41,297 bases of DNA. It comes from Caulobacteraceae bacterium. GTDB taxonomy: Bacteria; Pseudomonadota; Alphaproteobacteria; Caulobacterales; Caulobacteraceae. Position 1 is the first letter of the stretch; the number at the start of each line of letters is the position of its first letter. Both the position numbers and the translations under genes were made by a program. The stretch spans positions 1 through 41,297 of the forward strand of contig CANGRP010000001.1 in the NCBI GenBank assembly GCA_947456005.1. The letters run 5' to 3'. Shown here in pieces: positions 17,131 through 24,791 of this stretch. The notes under the pieces were generated by a model. That model saw only the letters and a list, made by a program, of their open reading frames with translations, was not told where the DNA came from and ran no database searches.

Positions 17131-17742
17131 ATGGCGCTTCTGGACTGGATCACGCCGGGCGATAGCCTGAGGTTGCAGGGGGAGGGGATCGAGATCCGCC
17201 CGCCGCGTCCGTCTGATCATCCGGAATGGAGCGAACTGAGGCGGGCCTCCAGGGCCTTCCTGCAACCCTGGGAGCCGACCTGGCCGGACGATGACCTGAC
17301 GCGAGCCGCTTGGCGACGTCGCCTCGCCTCATACGCCCGGGACATCGACCTTGGCGCGGCCTATCCGTTCCTTGTCTTCCGGAAGAGCGACGGCGCCCTG
17401 ACCGGGGGCATCACCCTGTCCAATGTCCGGCGCGGGGTCGCGCAGATGGGAACGGTGGGATACTGGTGCGGCTCCGGCTTCGCGCGACAGGGTCACACCC
17501 TGGCGGCTGTTCGTACGCTCTCCCACTTCGCTTTCCGAACCCTGGCCCTCCACCGGCTGGAAGCCGCCTGCCTGCCCGAGAATACCCCGTCCCGGCGATT
17601 GCTGGGAAGGGCGGGTTTCCAGGAGGAGGGACTGGCCCGTGCTTATCTGAAAGTTAACGGCGATTGGCGAGACCATGTCCAGTTTGGGCTGATTGCGCCG
17701 CCGCCTCGCGGCGATGGCCCGAAGGAACCCCTTTCCGTCTGA
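17131..17742 (+). CDS. GNAT N-acetyltransferase, RimJ/RimL type (203 aa)
   Basis: Acetyl-CoA-dependent acetyltransferase of the RimJ/RimL group, which acetylates N-termini of ribosomal proteins or small amines. The N-terminal IRPPRPSDHPEWSELR segment, the central GGITLSNVRRG strand pair, the acetyl-CoA loop region CGSGFARQGHTLAAV and the C-terminal RLEAACLPENTPSRRLLGRAGF stretch are diagnostic. The ATG has GGAG upstream. It follows the M16 peptidase after 30 bp and is 12 bp from the phosphodiesterase gene. The substrate is not predictable. Confidence 0.9.
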   Translation: MALLDWITPGDSLRLQGEGIEIRPPRPSDHPEWSELRRASRAFLQPWEPTWPDDDLTRAAWRRRLASYARDIDLGAAYPFLVFRKSDGALTGGITLSNVRRGVAQMGTVGYWCGSGFARQGHTLAAVRTLSHFAFRTLALHRLEAACLPENTPSRRLLGRAGFQEEGLARAYLKVNGDWRDHVQFGLIAPPPRGDGPKEPLSV

Positions 17743-17754
17743 CCGGGATGCCGG

Positions 17755-19410
17755 ATGTCGAACGACCGTTGGATCTGGGACGCGACCGCGACGCTGGAGG
17801 CCCTGGGCGGTGCGGCGGTCGCCCTGTGGCTCTGGGAGCCTCAGGTCGATCGCATGAGCTTCACCGGTCCGACCCGCGCCCTTGGCCTAGGTCCCCTGGC
17901 TCCAGACTGCTCGGGCGCGGCCCTTCGGGCCCTGATCCAACCGCAGGATCGTTCCGCCGCGGCCGAACTGCTGGGCGTGCAACCCCCTGGCGCAGAGATC
18001 GAGATCCGGCTCCGCTTGCTCGGCGGCGAGCAATGCCTCTGGCGCGGGGTCTGGCTGGAGGACGGTGTCCGCGCCGCGGGCATGGTGACCGCTGATTCCC
18101 GCCTTTCGGTCTCAGGCTTCGACAGCCTGACAGGTCTTCTGGACCGCCGCACCTTTGTCACCCGCGCCCAGGAGCAGCTCACGACTTCCGGCGACCACAT
18201 CCTGGTGGTCGCCGACCTGGACCGGTTCCGGCGTCTGAATGAGGCCCTCGGCCATGAGCGGGCCGACCTGGTGCTGGCCGCCCTGGGCGCCCGCCTTGCG
18301 GCGGCCTTTCCCTCCGAGGCCCTGGCCGCCCGGGTCGGCGAGGATGAGTTCGCAGTCCTCACGCCCCGCAGCCGTCCCGGCCCTGAGGAGGTCCTCCGGC
18401 GGGCGCTGGAGCAACCCTTGCGGATCTCGGGCCTGGACATCCACCCCACCCTGTCCCTTGGCGCCGTCGAGGCTGGGGAGGGCGACGTCCCGGATGCCGC
18501 CGAGATGCTGCGGCGCGCTGAACTCGCAGTGGAGACGGCCAAGACCGAAGGGCGGGGCGCCGCCGTGGCCTATGGCCGGACCCTTGAGACCGATGGCCTG
18601 TCCCGGCTGGCGCTGGAGGGAGACCTCCGCGGGGCGATCGCCCGGGGCGAGCTGCGACCCTACTACCAGCCGATAGTCAACCTCGCTACCGGCGCCCTCT
18701 CGGGGTTCGAGGCCCTGGTCCGCTGGAACCATCCCCGCCGCGGCCTGCTCACCCCGGACATCTTCCTCAACGTCTGCGAGGAAATGGGGCTGGTCGGTGA
18801 ACTCGGTGCCTACATGCAGTGCGACGCCGCCGTCCAGCTGGCTCGCTGGCGGAGGGATCACTGGGCGTCGGGGGAGCTCACCGTGTCGGTGAACCTCTCC
18901 ATCGGCGAGGTCTACAGGGAGGGGCTGGTCAACGACATCATCCGCATCCGCAGGGAGACCGGTCTGCCGCCAGGCGCCCTCAGGCTGGAGGTCACAGAGA
19001 ACGACGTGATGCGGGATCCGGATGCGGCGGCGGTGATCCTCGCCGATCTCAAGGGCGCTGGCGCCGGCCTGGCCCTGGATGACTTCGGCACCGGCTTCTC
19101 CTCGCTCAGCTACCTGGCGCGCCTGCCCTTCGACACCCTCAAGATCGATCGGTACTTTGTGAGGACGATGGCGACCAACGAGGGCTCAGCAAAGATCGTC
19201 TCCTCGGTGATCAAGCTGGGCCGCGACCTGGCGCTTGAAGTCGTCGCCGAGGGAGTTGAGAACGCTCAGATCGCCCGCCGTCTTCGGGCCCTCGGGTGCA
19301 GTTACGGCCAGGGATACGGCTATGCGCCGGCCCTCTCCCCGCAGGAGGCGGAGGTCTATCTGAACGAATGCTATGTGGACGGAGCCGCGCCGCTGAAGCC
19401 CCGGGGCTGA
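17755..19410 (+). CDS. pdeA: PAS-GGDEF(degenerate)-EAL c-di-GMP phosphodiesterase, PdeA-like (551 aa)
   Basis: Hydrolyses cyclic di-GMP. Order: N-terminal PAS-like region (about 1-115), GGDEF domain (about 120-275) and EAL domain (about 290-545). The GGDEF signature is degenerate, GEDEF at 195-199. The EAL domain looks fully active: FEALVRW (318-324), LEVTENDV, DDFGTGFSSLSYL, LKIDRYFV and EVVAEGVEN. This layout and the GEDEF variant match C. crescentus PdeA (CC3396), where GTP binding to GEDEF stimulates the EAL domain. The C-terminus ends in Arg-Gly; as I recall, the same dipeptide is needed for ClpXP/CpdR-driven loss of PdeA at the swarmer-to-stalked transition. Orthology is inference supported by the shared neighbourhood. 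Confidence 0.9.
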   Translation: MSNDRWIWDATATLEALGGAAVALWLWEPQVDRMSFTGPTRALGLGPLAPDCSGAALRALIQPQDRSAAAELLGVQPPGAEIEIRLRLLGGEQCLWRGVWLEDGVRAAGMVTADSRLSVSGFDSLTGLLDRRTFVTRAQEQLTTSGDHILVVADLDRFRRLNEALGHERADLVLAALGARLAAAFPSEALAARVGEDEFAVLTPRSRPGPEEVLRRALEQPLRISGLDIHPTLSLGAVEAGEGDVPDAAEMLRRAELAVETAKTEGRGAAVAYGRTLETDGLSRLALEGDLRGAIARGELRPYYQPIVNLATGALSGFEALVRWNHPRRGLLTPDIFLNVCEEMGLVGELGAYMQCDAAVQLARWRRDHWASGELTVSVNLSIGEVYREGLVNDIIRIRRETGLPPGALRLEVTENDVMRDPDAAAVILADLKGAGAGLALDDFGTGFSSLSYLARLPFDTLKIDRYFVRTMATNEGSAKIVSSVIKLGRDLALEVVAEGVENAQIARRLRALGCSYGQGYGYAPALSPQEAEVYLNECYVDGAAPLKPRG

Positions 19411-19418
19411 GCCCCGGG
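19400..19418. terminator. Bidirectional terminator hairpin between pdeA-like gene and yqgE
   Basis: CCCGGGGC (19400-19407) pairs perfectly with GCCCCGGG (19411-19418) around a three-base TGA loop, which is the phosphodiesterase stop codon itself. The two genes converge here with only 11 bp between them. A very stable GC hairpin at a convergent junction suggests a shared terminator, although neither side has a T-tract. Confidence 0.5.
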
Positions 19419-19421
19419 AGG

Positions 19422-19994
19422 TCAGGCCTGGCCTGCGTCGGCGGTCAGGAAGGACGGGTCCACGCCGAGGCGGCCGAGGGCGGCAGTCCATATCTGCTCC
19501 AGGGGCGTATCAAAGACGATCGCCTCGTCGGCCGGGCAGGTCAGCCAGACATTCTGGCGAAGTTCCTGTTCCAGCTGGCCGGGCCCCCACCCGGCGTAAC
19601 CCAGGGCCAGACGCGAGCGGCGAGGGGTTCCGTCGTCTCGAGACATCGCCTCCAGCGCCTCCCGGGTTGGGGTGCAGGCCAGGCCTCCTGGCGCCCGCAA
19701 GGTGGCGCCATCCGACGCTTCGAAGTCATCACTGTGCAGGACAAAACCCCGCTCAGTCTGGACCGGGCCGCCCAGCAGCACACCCTCTGTCCGCCGCCCC
19801 TCGGGACATGGGATGGAGAGCTGATCGAGGACCTCGCCGAGGGTCAGGACTCGCAGGGGATGGTTCAGGACCAGGCCCATGGCGTGGTCGGCGTCATGGG
19901 CGAAGACCAGGGTCACCGCGCGCTCGAAACGCGGGTCGCCGATCGCCGGCAAGGCGATCAGGAGCTGACCAGAGAGGTAGGCGGCAGGATCCAT
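19422..19994 (-). CDS. YqgE/AlgH family protein (190 aa)
   Basis: DUF179 (YqgE/AlgH) protein of unknown molecular function. The conserved opening GQLLIALPAIGDPRFERAV, then LVFAHDADHAMGLVLNHPL, the LLGGPVQTERGFVLHS segment and the LALGYAGWGPGQLEQEL stretch define the family. Length is standard. Divergent from the peroxiredoxin gene across 123 bp, in which I see no clear operator. The family is soluble and cytoplasmic; AlgH was named from alginate regulation in Pseudomonas but that role should not be carried over. Confidence 0.92.
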   Translation of the reverse strand: MDPAAYLSGQLLIALPAIGDPRFERAVTLVFAHDADHAMGLVLNHPLRVLTLGEVLDQLSIPCPEGRRTEGVLLGGPVQTERGFVLHSDDFEASDGATLRAPGGLACTPTREALEAMSRDDGTPRRSRLALGYAGWGPGQLEQELRQNVWLTCPADEAIVFDTPLEQIWTAALGRLGVDPSFLTADAGQA

Positions 19995-20117
19995 ATCCGG
20001 CTTGTCCGACGCTCTTGGGGCGGATTCAAGACGCGGAATCCAACTTGGCCATTGCAGGCGGGCGCCAAGGAGTTATCTCTGCCCATCCCTAACCGATCAG
20101 ATCCCGGAGACAGGCCC

Positions 20118-20600
20118 ATGACCCTCAAGGTCGGAGACACCCTTCCCGCCGCCAATCTCATCGCCGGAACCGCCGAGGGCCCCAAGCCCACCACGGTCGA
20201 CGAGGTTTTCAAGGGCCGCAGCGTGGCCTTCTTCGCCGTGCCCGGCGCCTTTACCCCGACCTGCTCCGCGCGCCACCTGCCGGGTTACAAGGACCTGGCC
20301 GCCGACCTGAAGGCCAAGGGCGTTGACGCCATCGTCTGCCTGTCGGTGAACGACGCCTTCGTCATGAAGGCCTGGGGCGAGAACCAGGGCGTGCTGGGCG
20401 AGATCGAGATGATCGCCGACCCGGCGGGCGACTTCACCAAGGCCGTGGACCTGACCATGGACGGCTCCAAGTTCGGCCTGGGCCTGCGCTCACAGCGCTA
20501 CTCGATGTACGTCGTGGACGGCGTCGTGAAGCAGCTGAACATTGAGGCGGCGGGTGAGTTCAAGGTCTCGGCCGCCGACTACCTGCTCGCCCAGCTCTGA
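20118..20600 (+). CDS. Peroxiredoxin, Prx5/hybrid type (160 aa)
   Basis: Thiol peroxidase of the Prx5 (AhpE-unrelated, glutaredoxin/glutathione-linked) class that reduces hydrogen peroxide and organic peroxides. The peroxidatic cysteine is C49 in PGAFTPTCSARHLPGY (P-x3-T-x2-C), and a second Cys lies near residue 75 (AIVCLSVND). The later NDAFVMKAWGENQG and LGLRSQRYSMYVVDG segments are typical. The frame is open far upstream, but ATG 20118, preceded by GGAG and matching the family N-terminus (MTLKVGDTLP), is the start. With glutathione made by the nearby gshA, a GSH-linked cycle is plausible. Confidence 0.94.
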   Translation: MTLKVGDTLPAANLIAGTAEGPKPTTVDEVFKGRSVAFFAVPGAFTPTCSARHLPGYKDLAADLKAKGVDAIVCLSVNDAFVMKAWGENQGVLGEIEMIADPAGDFTKAVDLTMDGSKFGLGLRSQRYSMYVVDGVVKQLNIEAAGEFKVSAADYLLAQL

Positions 20601-20611
20601 TCTCGCCGGAG

Positions 20612-20633
20612 GCCCCGTCCGCCGCGGCGGGGC
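20612..20633 (+). terminator. Candidate terminator hairpin after the peroxiredoxin gene
   Basis: GCCCCG (20612-20617) pairs with CGGGGC (20628-20633) around a ten-base GC-rich loop, 12 bp after the stop. No T-tract. The remaining 60 bp before the amidohydrolase gene carry only its ribosome site (GGGGAGG). Confidence 0.35.
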
Positions 20634-20694
20634 TTGACCGCCGCGCCTCCCCGGTCCGAAGTGTCTCCAGGCAACAAATGGGGGAGGTCGGCCC

Positions 20695-21876
20695 ATGCCC
20701 TATGTCGAGGGTTTCACGGTCCATGACGCGGACTCACACGTCATGGAGCTTCCCGGCGAGATCGACCGCTATGTCGAGCCGGGCCTGAGGGCGGCCTTCT
20801 CCGAGGCGATCCGCAAGCCGGGCGACCTGACCGGTTGGGCGGACAAGGCCCGCGCCCAGCATGACGACCCGGAGTTCCGGTCCGGCGATGAGGCCAACCT
20901 GCTCCTGCGGAAGAACTATCAGGCCCTGGGCGCCTTCCGCCGGGAGGACCGGCCGCGCTCCCTCGACCTCCTCGGTTTCGCCAGCCAGCTGGTCTTCACC
21001 ACCCACGCCCTGGGCAACTATGGTCTGGAGGAGGCGGGCAGGGTCGAGCTCGCTCTCGCCGGAGCCCGCGCCCACAATCGCATGATGGCCGACTTCTGCT
21101 CTGTCGACCGTCGGCTGCTGGCGACGGGCTATGTCCCCCTCCTGGACATCGAGGCGGCGCCCCGGATCGCCCGGGAGGCCATCGACCTGGGCTGCCGGGG
21201 CGTGATGATCCCCTCGCGCTGTCCTCCCGGCCACAGCCCTTCCCATATCGGCCTTGATCCGCTTTGGGCCCTCATCGAGGAAGCTGGCCTGCCGGTTCTC
21301 TTCCACGTGGGCGGGGAGGAGAAGATGAACTCCGCCTACTTCGAGAACGGTCTGCCCCGGGTCCTGGACTTCCATGGCGGGGCCGAGAACTTCACCTCGC
21401 TGTCCTTCATGACCATCCCGGTGGCGGTCTGGCAGACCCTGGCGGCCCTGGTCTTCGACGGGGTCTTCGACCGGTTCCCGCGCCTGAAGTTCGGAGCCAT
21501 CGAGTTGGGCGCCTCCTGGGTCCCGAGCCTGATGAAGTTCATGGACTCCGGGGCCGCGGCCTTTGGTCGCGAGGAGCGGCTCCAGCGCCTTTCCGCGAGG
21601 CCAAGCGAAATTCTGCAGCGCCAGTTCCGCGCCACGCCCTATCCTCACGAGGATGTCGCCTGGATCATCGCCAACGCAGGCGAGGACGTCTGTTTGTTCT
21701 CTTCGGACTTTCCCCACATCGAGGGCGGCCGCAACCCGCTGAAGCGCTTCGGGGAGTCACTGGAGGGCGTCGGTGAGTCGGCCCGCCGGCGGTTCTGGCG
21801 AGACAATTTCATCGACCTGATGGGCGCCGGCCTGCCCGCCGAGCTGCATGATGTTCCCGGACTCCAGGCCGCCTGA
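20695..21876 (+). CDS. Amidohydrolase_2 family metal-dependent hydrolase (393 aa)
   Basis: TIM-barrel metal enzyme of the amidohydrolase-2 group (ACMSD/decarboxylase relatives). The N-terminal metal motif appears as HDADSHVME (residues 10-18). A central LPVLFHVGGEEKM strand supplies a His ligand. The C-terminal LFSSDFPHIEGGRNP supplies the catalytic Asp. The ATG follows GGGAGG. It lies upstream of an acyl-CoA synthetase on the same strand (93 bp gap), which hints at a shared degradative pathway, but no substrate can be named; hydrolase or decarboxylase chemistry are both possible in this family. Confidence 0.88.
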   Translation: MPYVEGFTVHDADSHVMELPGEIDRYVEPGLRAAFSEAIRKPGDLTGWADKARAQHDDPEFRSGDEANLLLRKNYQALGAFRREDRPRSLDLLGFASQLVFTTHALGNYGLEEAGRVELALAGARAHNRMMADFCSVDRRLLATGYVPLLDIEAAPRIAREAIDLGCRGVMIPSRCPPGHSPSHIGLDPLWALIEEAGLPVLFHVGGEEKMNSAYFENGLPRVLDFHGGAENFTSLSFMTIPVAVWQTLAALVFDGVFDRFPRLKFGAIELGASWVPSLMKFMDSGAAAFGREERLQRLSARPSEILQRQFRATPYPHEDVAWIIANAGEDVCLFSSDFPHIEGGRNPLKRFGESLEGVGESARRRFWRDNFIDLMGAGLPAELHDVPGLQAA

Positions 21877-21969
21877 TCCTGCTGCTGAAGATCGCCGCCG
21901 ACTTGAATACGGGTGACCTCACCGCCAGATTCCGGGCTCTTGCAGCCACGGACAGGAGTTGTGCCCCGT

Positions 21970-23754
21970 ATGTTCGCTTCTCTTGCGCGCGACCTTCGCT
22001 TCGCTTCCGGACTCCTTCGCACCTTGGGGCGGGTGAGGGGAATTCATCCCGCTAGTAAGCGCCGTATCTGCGACGACCTTGAGGCGGCTGCGGCGCGCTG
22101 GAATGATCGAGAGGCCCTGAGGTTCGAGGGGCGCAGCCTGACCTACGCCGGGATGGAGGCTCTGGCCAACCGGTTCGCAAGGTGGGCGCTTGAGATCGGC
22201 CTGCGGCCCGGGGACAGGGTCGCCCTCTTCCTGCCCAACCGGATCGAGTACCTCCCGGCCTGGTACGGCCTGTCCAAGGTCGGAGTGGTTTCCGCCCTGA
22301 TCAACAACCAGCTCACCGGCCAGGCCCTGGCCCACTGCCTGTCCATATCCGGCGCCCACGAGGTCATTGTGGATGCGGAGACCTCTCCCGCCCTTCAGGA
22401 CATTCTCGGCGATCTGGGCCAGACGCCACGCCTCTGGAGCCTCGACCCGCCCCTGCCAGGAGAAGGTGATCTGGCCGCCGCCCTTGCCGAGCGTTCGCCT
22501 GAGGCGCCTCCCGCCTCCGCGCGGGAGGGTCTGACTGCCGGGGACACCGCCCTCCTTATCTACACCTCCGGGACCACCGGCCTGCCGAAGGCCGCGCGGG
22601 TCACCCATGTCCGGGTCCAGCTCTATATGCGGGGATTTGCAGGGTCGACGGGGGCTCGCTCCGATGACCGGATCTATGTCGCCCTCCCACTCTACCACGC
22701 CACCGGCGGGCTCTGCGGCATGGGGGCGGCCCTTCTCAACGGCGCCTGTGTGGTCCTCAAGCGGCGCTTCTCGGCCACGCAGTTCTGGGAGGACATACGT
22801 CGGGAGGGTTGTACTCAGTTCGTCTATATCGGCGAACTCTGCCGTTACCTTGCGAACCAGCCGACACACCCGGACGAGCGGGCGCACAAGCTGCGTCTGG
22901 CCTTCGGCAACGGCCTCCGGCCGGACGTCTGGGACACGATCATCGGCCGCTTCGGCGTTCCCCGGGTCCTCGAGTTCTACGGCTCCACGGAAGGCAATGT
23001 TTCCTTCTTCAACTTCGATGGCCGTCCCGGCGCCATCGGCCGTCTTCCAGGCTTCCTTCGGCGGCGGTTCAACGGTCGGATCGTGCGCTTTGACTACGAA
23101 GCCGAGGCGCCCCTGCGCGGGCCGGACGGCTTCTGCCAGGAGGCGTCGCCCGGGGAGGCGGGAGAATGCCTGGGCCGCATCGATTCCTCGGACCCCAGGG
23201 CGGACTACACAGGATATCTCGACAAGGCCGCCTCCGAGAAGAAGGTGCTGAGGGATGTCTTCAAGGCTGGCGACGCCTGGTTCCGGACCGGCGATCTTCT
23301 GCGGCAGGACGAGGATGGCTACGTCTTCTTTGTCGACCGGGTCGGCGACACTTTCCGGTGGAAGGGGGAAAATGTCTCCACCGCCGAGGTCGCCTTGCGT
23401 CTTCAGGCCGTTCCCGGCGTGATCGAGGCGAATGTCTACGGGGTGGAGGTGCCCAGGGCCGATGGACGGGCCGGAATGGCCGCCCTGGTGACGGGTGAAG
23501 GCTTTGACCTCGGAATACTGGCGTCTCGGATCGCCGCAGACCTCCCTGAGTATGCGCGCCCGGTCTTCCTCAGGTTGCAGCCGGAGATGGCCGTCACCGG
23601 CACGTTCAAGCAGCGCAAGGTGGAGCTTGTGGCTGAGGGGTTTGATCCGGCAAAGGTCGCCGCGCCCTTGTTCCACCGGGCCGCAGATGGCGGCTATCGT
23701 CCCCTCGACACCGCGGTCTACGGGGAGATCGTCAACGGCCGCATCCGGCTCTGA
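21970..23754 (+). CDS. Long-chain acyl-CoA synthetase, FATP-like (594 aa)
   Basis: ANL-superfamily enzyme that activates fatty acids to acyl-CoA through an acyl-adenylate. The P-loop-like A3 motif YTSGTTGLPKAARVTH is complete, followed by YVALPLYHATGGLCG. The FYGSTEGNVSFFN motif and the hinge/A8 region RTGDLLRQDEDGYVFFVDR, FRWKGENVSTAEV follow. The EGN motif and overall spacing resemble the FATP/SLC27 very-long-chain branch more than FadD. I place the start at ATG 21970, 11 bases after AGGAG; in-frame GTGs at 21913 and 21961 are poorer choices. Soluble or peripheral membrane enzyme. Confidence 0.9.
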   Translation: MFASLARDLRFASGLLRTLGRVRGIHPASKRRICDDLEAAAARWNDREALRFEGRSLTYAGMEALANRFARWALEIGLRPGDRVALFLPNRIEYLPAWYGLSKVGVVSALINNQLTGQALAHCLSISGAHEVIVDAETSPALQDILGDLGQTPRLWSLDPPLPGEGDLAAALAERSPEAPPASAREGLTAGDTALLIYTSGTTGLPKAARVTHVRVQLYMRGFAGSTGARSDDRIYVALPLYHATGGLCGMGAALLNGACVVLKRRFSATQFWEDIRREGCTQFVYIGELCRYLANQPTHPDERAHKLRLAFGNGLRPDVWDTIIGRFGVPRVLEFYGSTEGNVSFFNFDGRPGAIGRLPGFLRRRFNGRIVRFDYEAEAPLRGPDGFCQEASPGEAGECLGRIDSSDPRADYTGYLDKAASEKKVLRDVFKAGDAWFRTGDLLRQDEDGYVFFVDRVGDTFRWKGENVSTAEVALRLQAVPGVIEANVYGVEVPRADGRAGMAALVTGEGFDLGILASRIAADLPEYARPVFLRLQPEMAVTGTFKQRKVELVAEGFDPAKVAAPLFHRAADGGYRPLDTAVYGEIVNGRIRL

Positions 23755-23756
23755 GA

Positions 23757-23782
23757 AAAGTACTTTACATTTCAAAGTTACT
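23757..23782. promoter_or_regulatory. Repeated AAAGT-type operator overlapping a promoter
   Basis: AAAGTACTTT (23757-23766) is a perfect 10-bp palindrome. A second half-conserved copy AAAGTTACT starts 17 bp later (23774-23782). A -35-like TTTACA (23764-23769) lies within it and a weak -10-like TAGGTT at 23786-23791. The site is AT-rich against the local background and lies 36 bp upstream of the membrane-protein/regulator pair. I infer an autoregulatory operator bound by the small winged-helix protein encoded two genes on. Confidence 0.5.
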
Positions 23783-23818
23783 GGGTAGGTTGGCTCCAAC
23801 GTCTTCAAGGAGCCTGCC

Positions 23819-24436
23819 ATGACGGATGCCCAAACTCAGATCGGTGAGGACCTCGCCTACCTCAAGACCCTGGCCGAGGAGGGGCGCGGCGCCTCCGTGC
23901 TCGCCGGCCCCTACATGGCCCTTGGTGGAGGCGTCTTCGGGATCACCAGCCTTCTCGCCTTCGCGATCGAGGTGCGGCTTCTGCCCCTGCCGGCGCCAGC
24001 CCTCGGCTGGATCTGGCTGGCGAGCGGGCTAGCCTTCGCCCTCGCCCTTCCAGCCCTGAACCGCAGGACACGAACCCGCCCCGGCGCCGCCAGCAGCCTG
24101 AATGAGTCGATCGGCGTGGTCTGGACCCAGGCCGGGATCGCCATCTGGGTCCTGTTCGTCGCCGTGATGGCGGTCGGTTACCGGACTTCGGACTGGGGGG
24201 TCTTCAATGTCTTCCCATCCATCATTCTGGCCCTCTACGGCCTGTGCTGGATGGCGGCCGCCCACCTTGGCAGGACGCACTGGCTGCGCCGCGTCGGGGT
24301 CGGCAGCTTCATCGCAGCTGTCGCCGTGGCGGCGGTTGCAGGCGGGCCGCTGCTCTGGCTCGCCTACGCCGTCGCCCTCTTCGCCTTGGGCCTCGCGCCC
24401 GGCCTGATCCTGATGCGCCAGGAAGGCCGACGGTGA
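23819..24436 (+). CDS. Multi-pass membrane protein of unknown function (205 aa)
   Basis: Not recognised beyond being an integral membrane protein. A soluble N-terminus of about 30 residues (TQIGEDLAYLKTLAEEG) is followed by about six hydrophobic segments (near 33-50, 60-76, 98-118, 127-145, 157-172 and 176-196). The ATG has a good AAGGAG site. It overlaps the next gene, a small winged-helix regulator, by 4 nt (GTGA, 24433-24436). Membrane protein plus coupled winged-helix regulator is a recurring pair in proteobacteria; the membrane protein may sense or modulate something the regulator responds to, but that is inference. Confidence 0.8.
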   Translation: MTDAQTQIGEDLAYLKTLAEEGRGASVLAGPYMALGGGVFGITSLLAFAIEVRLLPLPAPALGWIWLASGLAFALALPALNRRTRTRPGAASSLNESIGVVWTQAGIAIWVLFVAVMAVGYRTSDWGVFNVFPSIILALYGLCWMAAAHLGRTHWLRRVGVGSFIAAVAVAAVAGGPLLWLAYAVALFALGLAPGLILMRQEGRR

Positions 24437-24735
24437 GCCCGGACTTTGACATCGAGCGGATTGATGAGGTGATCCATGGCCGTATCCGGCTGGGGATCAT
24501 GGCCTACCTCGCCGGCGCTGGAGCCGCGGACTTCGGCGAACTGAAGACCCGTCTGTCGGCGACCGACGGGAACCTCTCAGTCCACCTGCGCAAGCTGGAG
24601 GATGCAGGCTATGTCGAGATCGAGAAGGCCTTCGCCGGCCGCCGGCCCCTGACCACTGTCAGGATCAACGACGCCGGTCGCACCGCCTTCGCCTCCTATC
24701 TCGAGGCCCTGCGCGGTCTCCTGCCACCGACCTGA
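24433..24735 (+). CDS. Small winged-helix transcriptional regulator (100 aa)
   Basis: Single winged-helix DNA-binding domain (HTH_27/PF13601-like, MarR/ArsR superfold) with little else. The recognition helix region is LKTRLSATDGNLSVHLRKLEDAGYVEIEKAF (in two pieces about 38-50 and 51-66), and the wing is RRPLTTVRINDAGRTAF. The start is GTG overlapping the membrane-protein stop, with GGAAGG just upstream. No ligand or metal domain is visible, so any signal must come through the dimer surface or the partner membrane protein. Likely represses its own operon through the AAAGT repeats at 23757-23782. Confidence 0.85.
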   Translation: MSPDFDIERIDEVIHGRIRLGIMAYLAGAGAADFGELKTRLSATDGNLSVHLRKLEDAGYVEIEKAFAGRRPLTTVRINDAGRTAFASYLEALRGLLPPT

Positions 24736-24741
24736 TACAGG

Positions 24742-24774
24742 CTCCCGCCCCCGGGGTCCCCACCGGGGCGGGAG
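24742..24774 (+). terminator. Strong hairpin between regulator gene and uvrC
   Basis: CTCCCGCCCC (24742-24751) pairs perfectly with GGGGCGGGAG (24765-24774), and the 13-base loop contains a further GGGG-T-CCCC. It starts 7 bp after the regulator stop and ends 17 bp before the uvrC ATG. A terminator is likely even without a T-tract; any uvrC promoter would have to lie inside or upstream of it. Confidence 0.55.
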
Positions 24775-24791
24775 TCGCCTATACCGGACGA

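Noticed and set aside
21919..23820. A 633-codon minus-strand open frame
   Set aside because: Antisense to the acyl-CoA synthetase, whose motifs are unmistakable.
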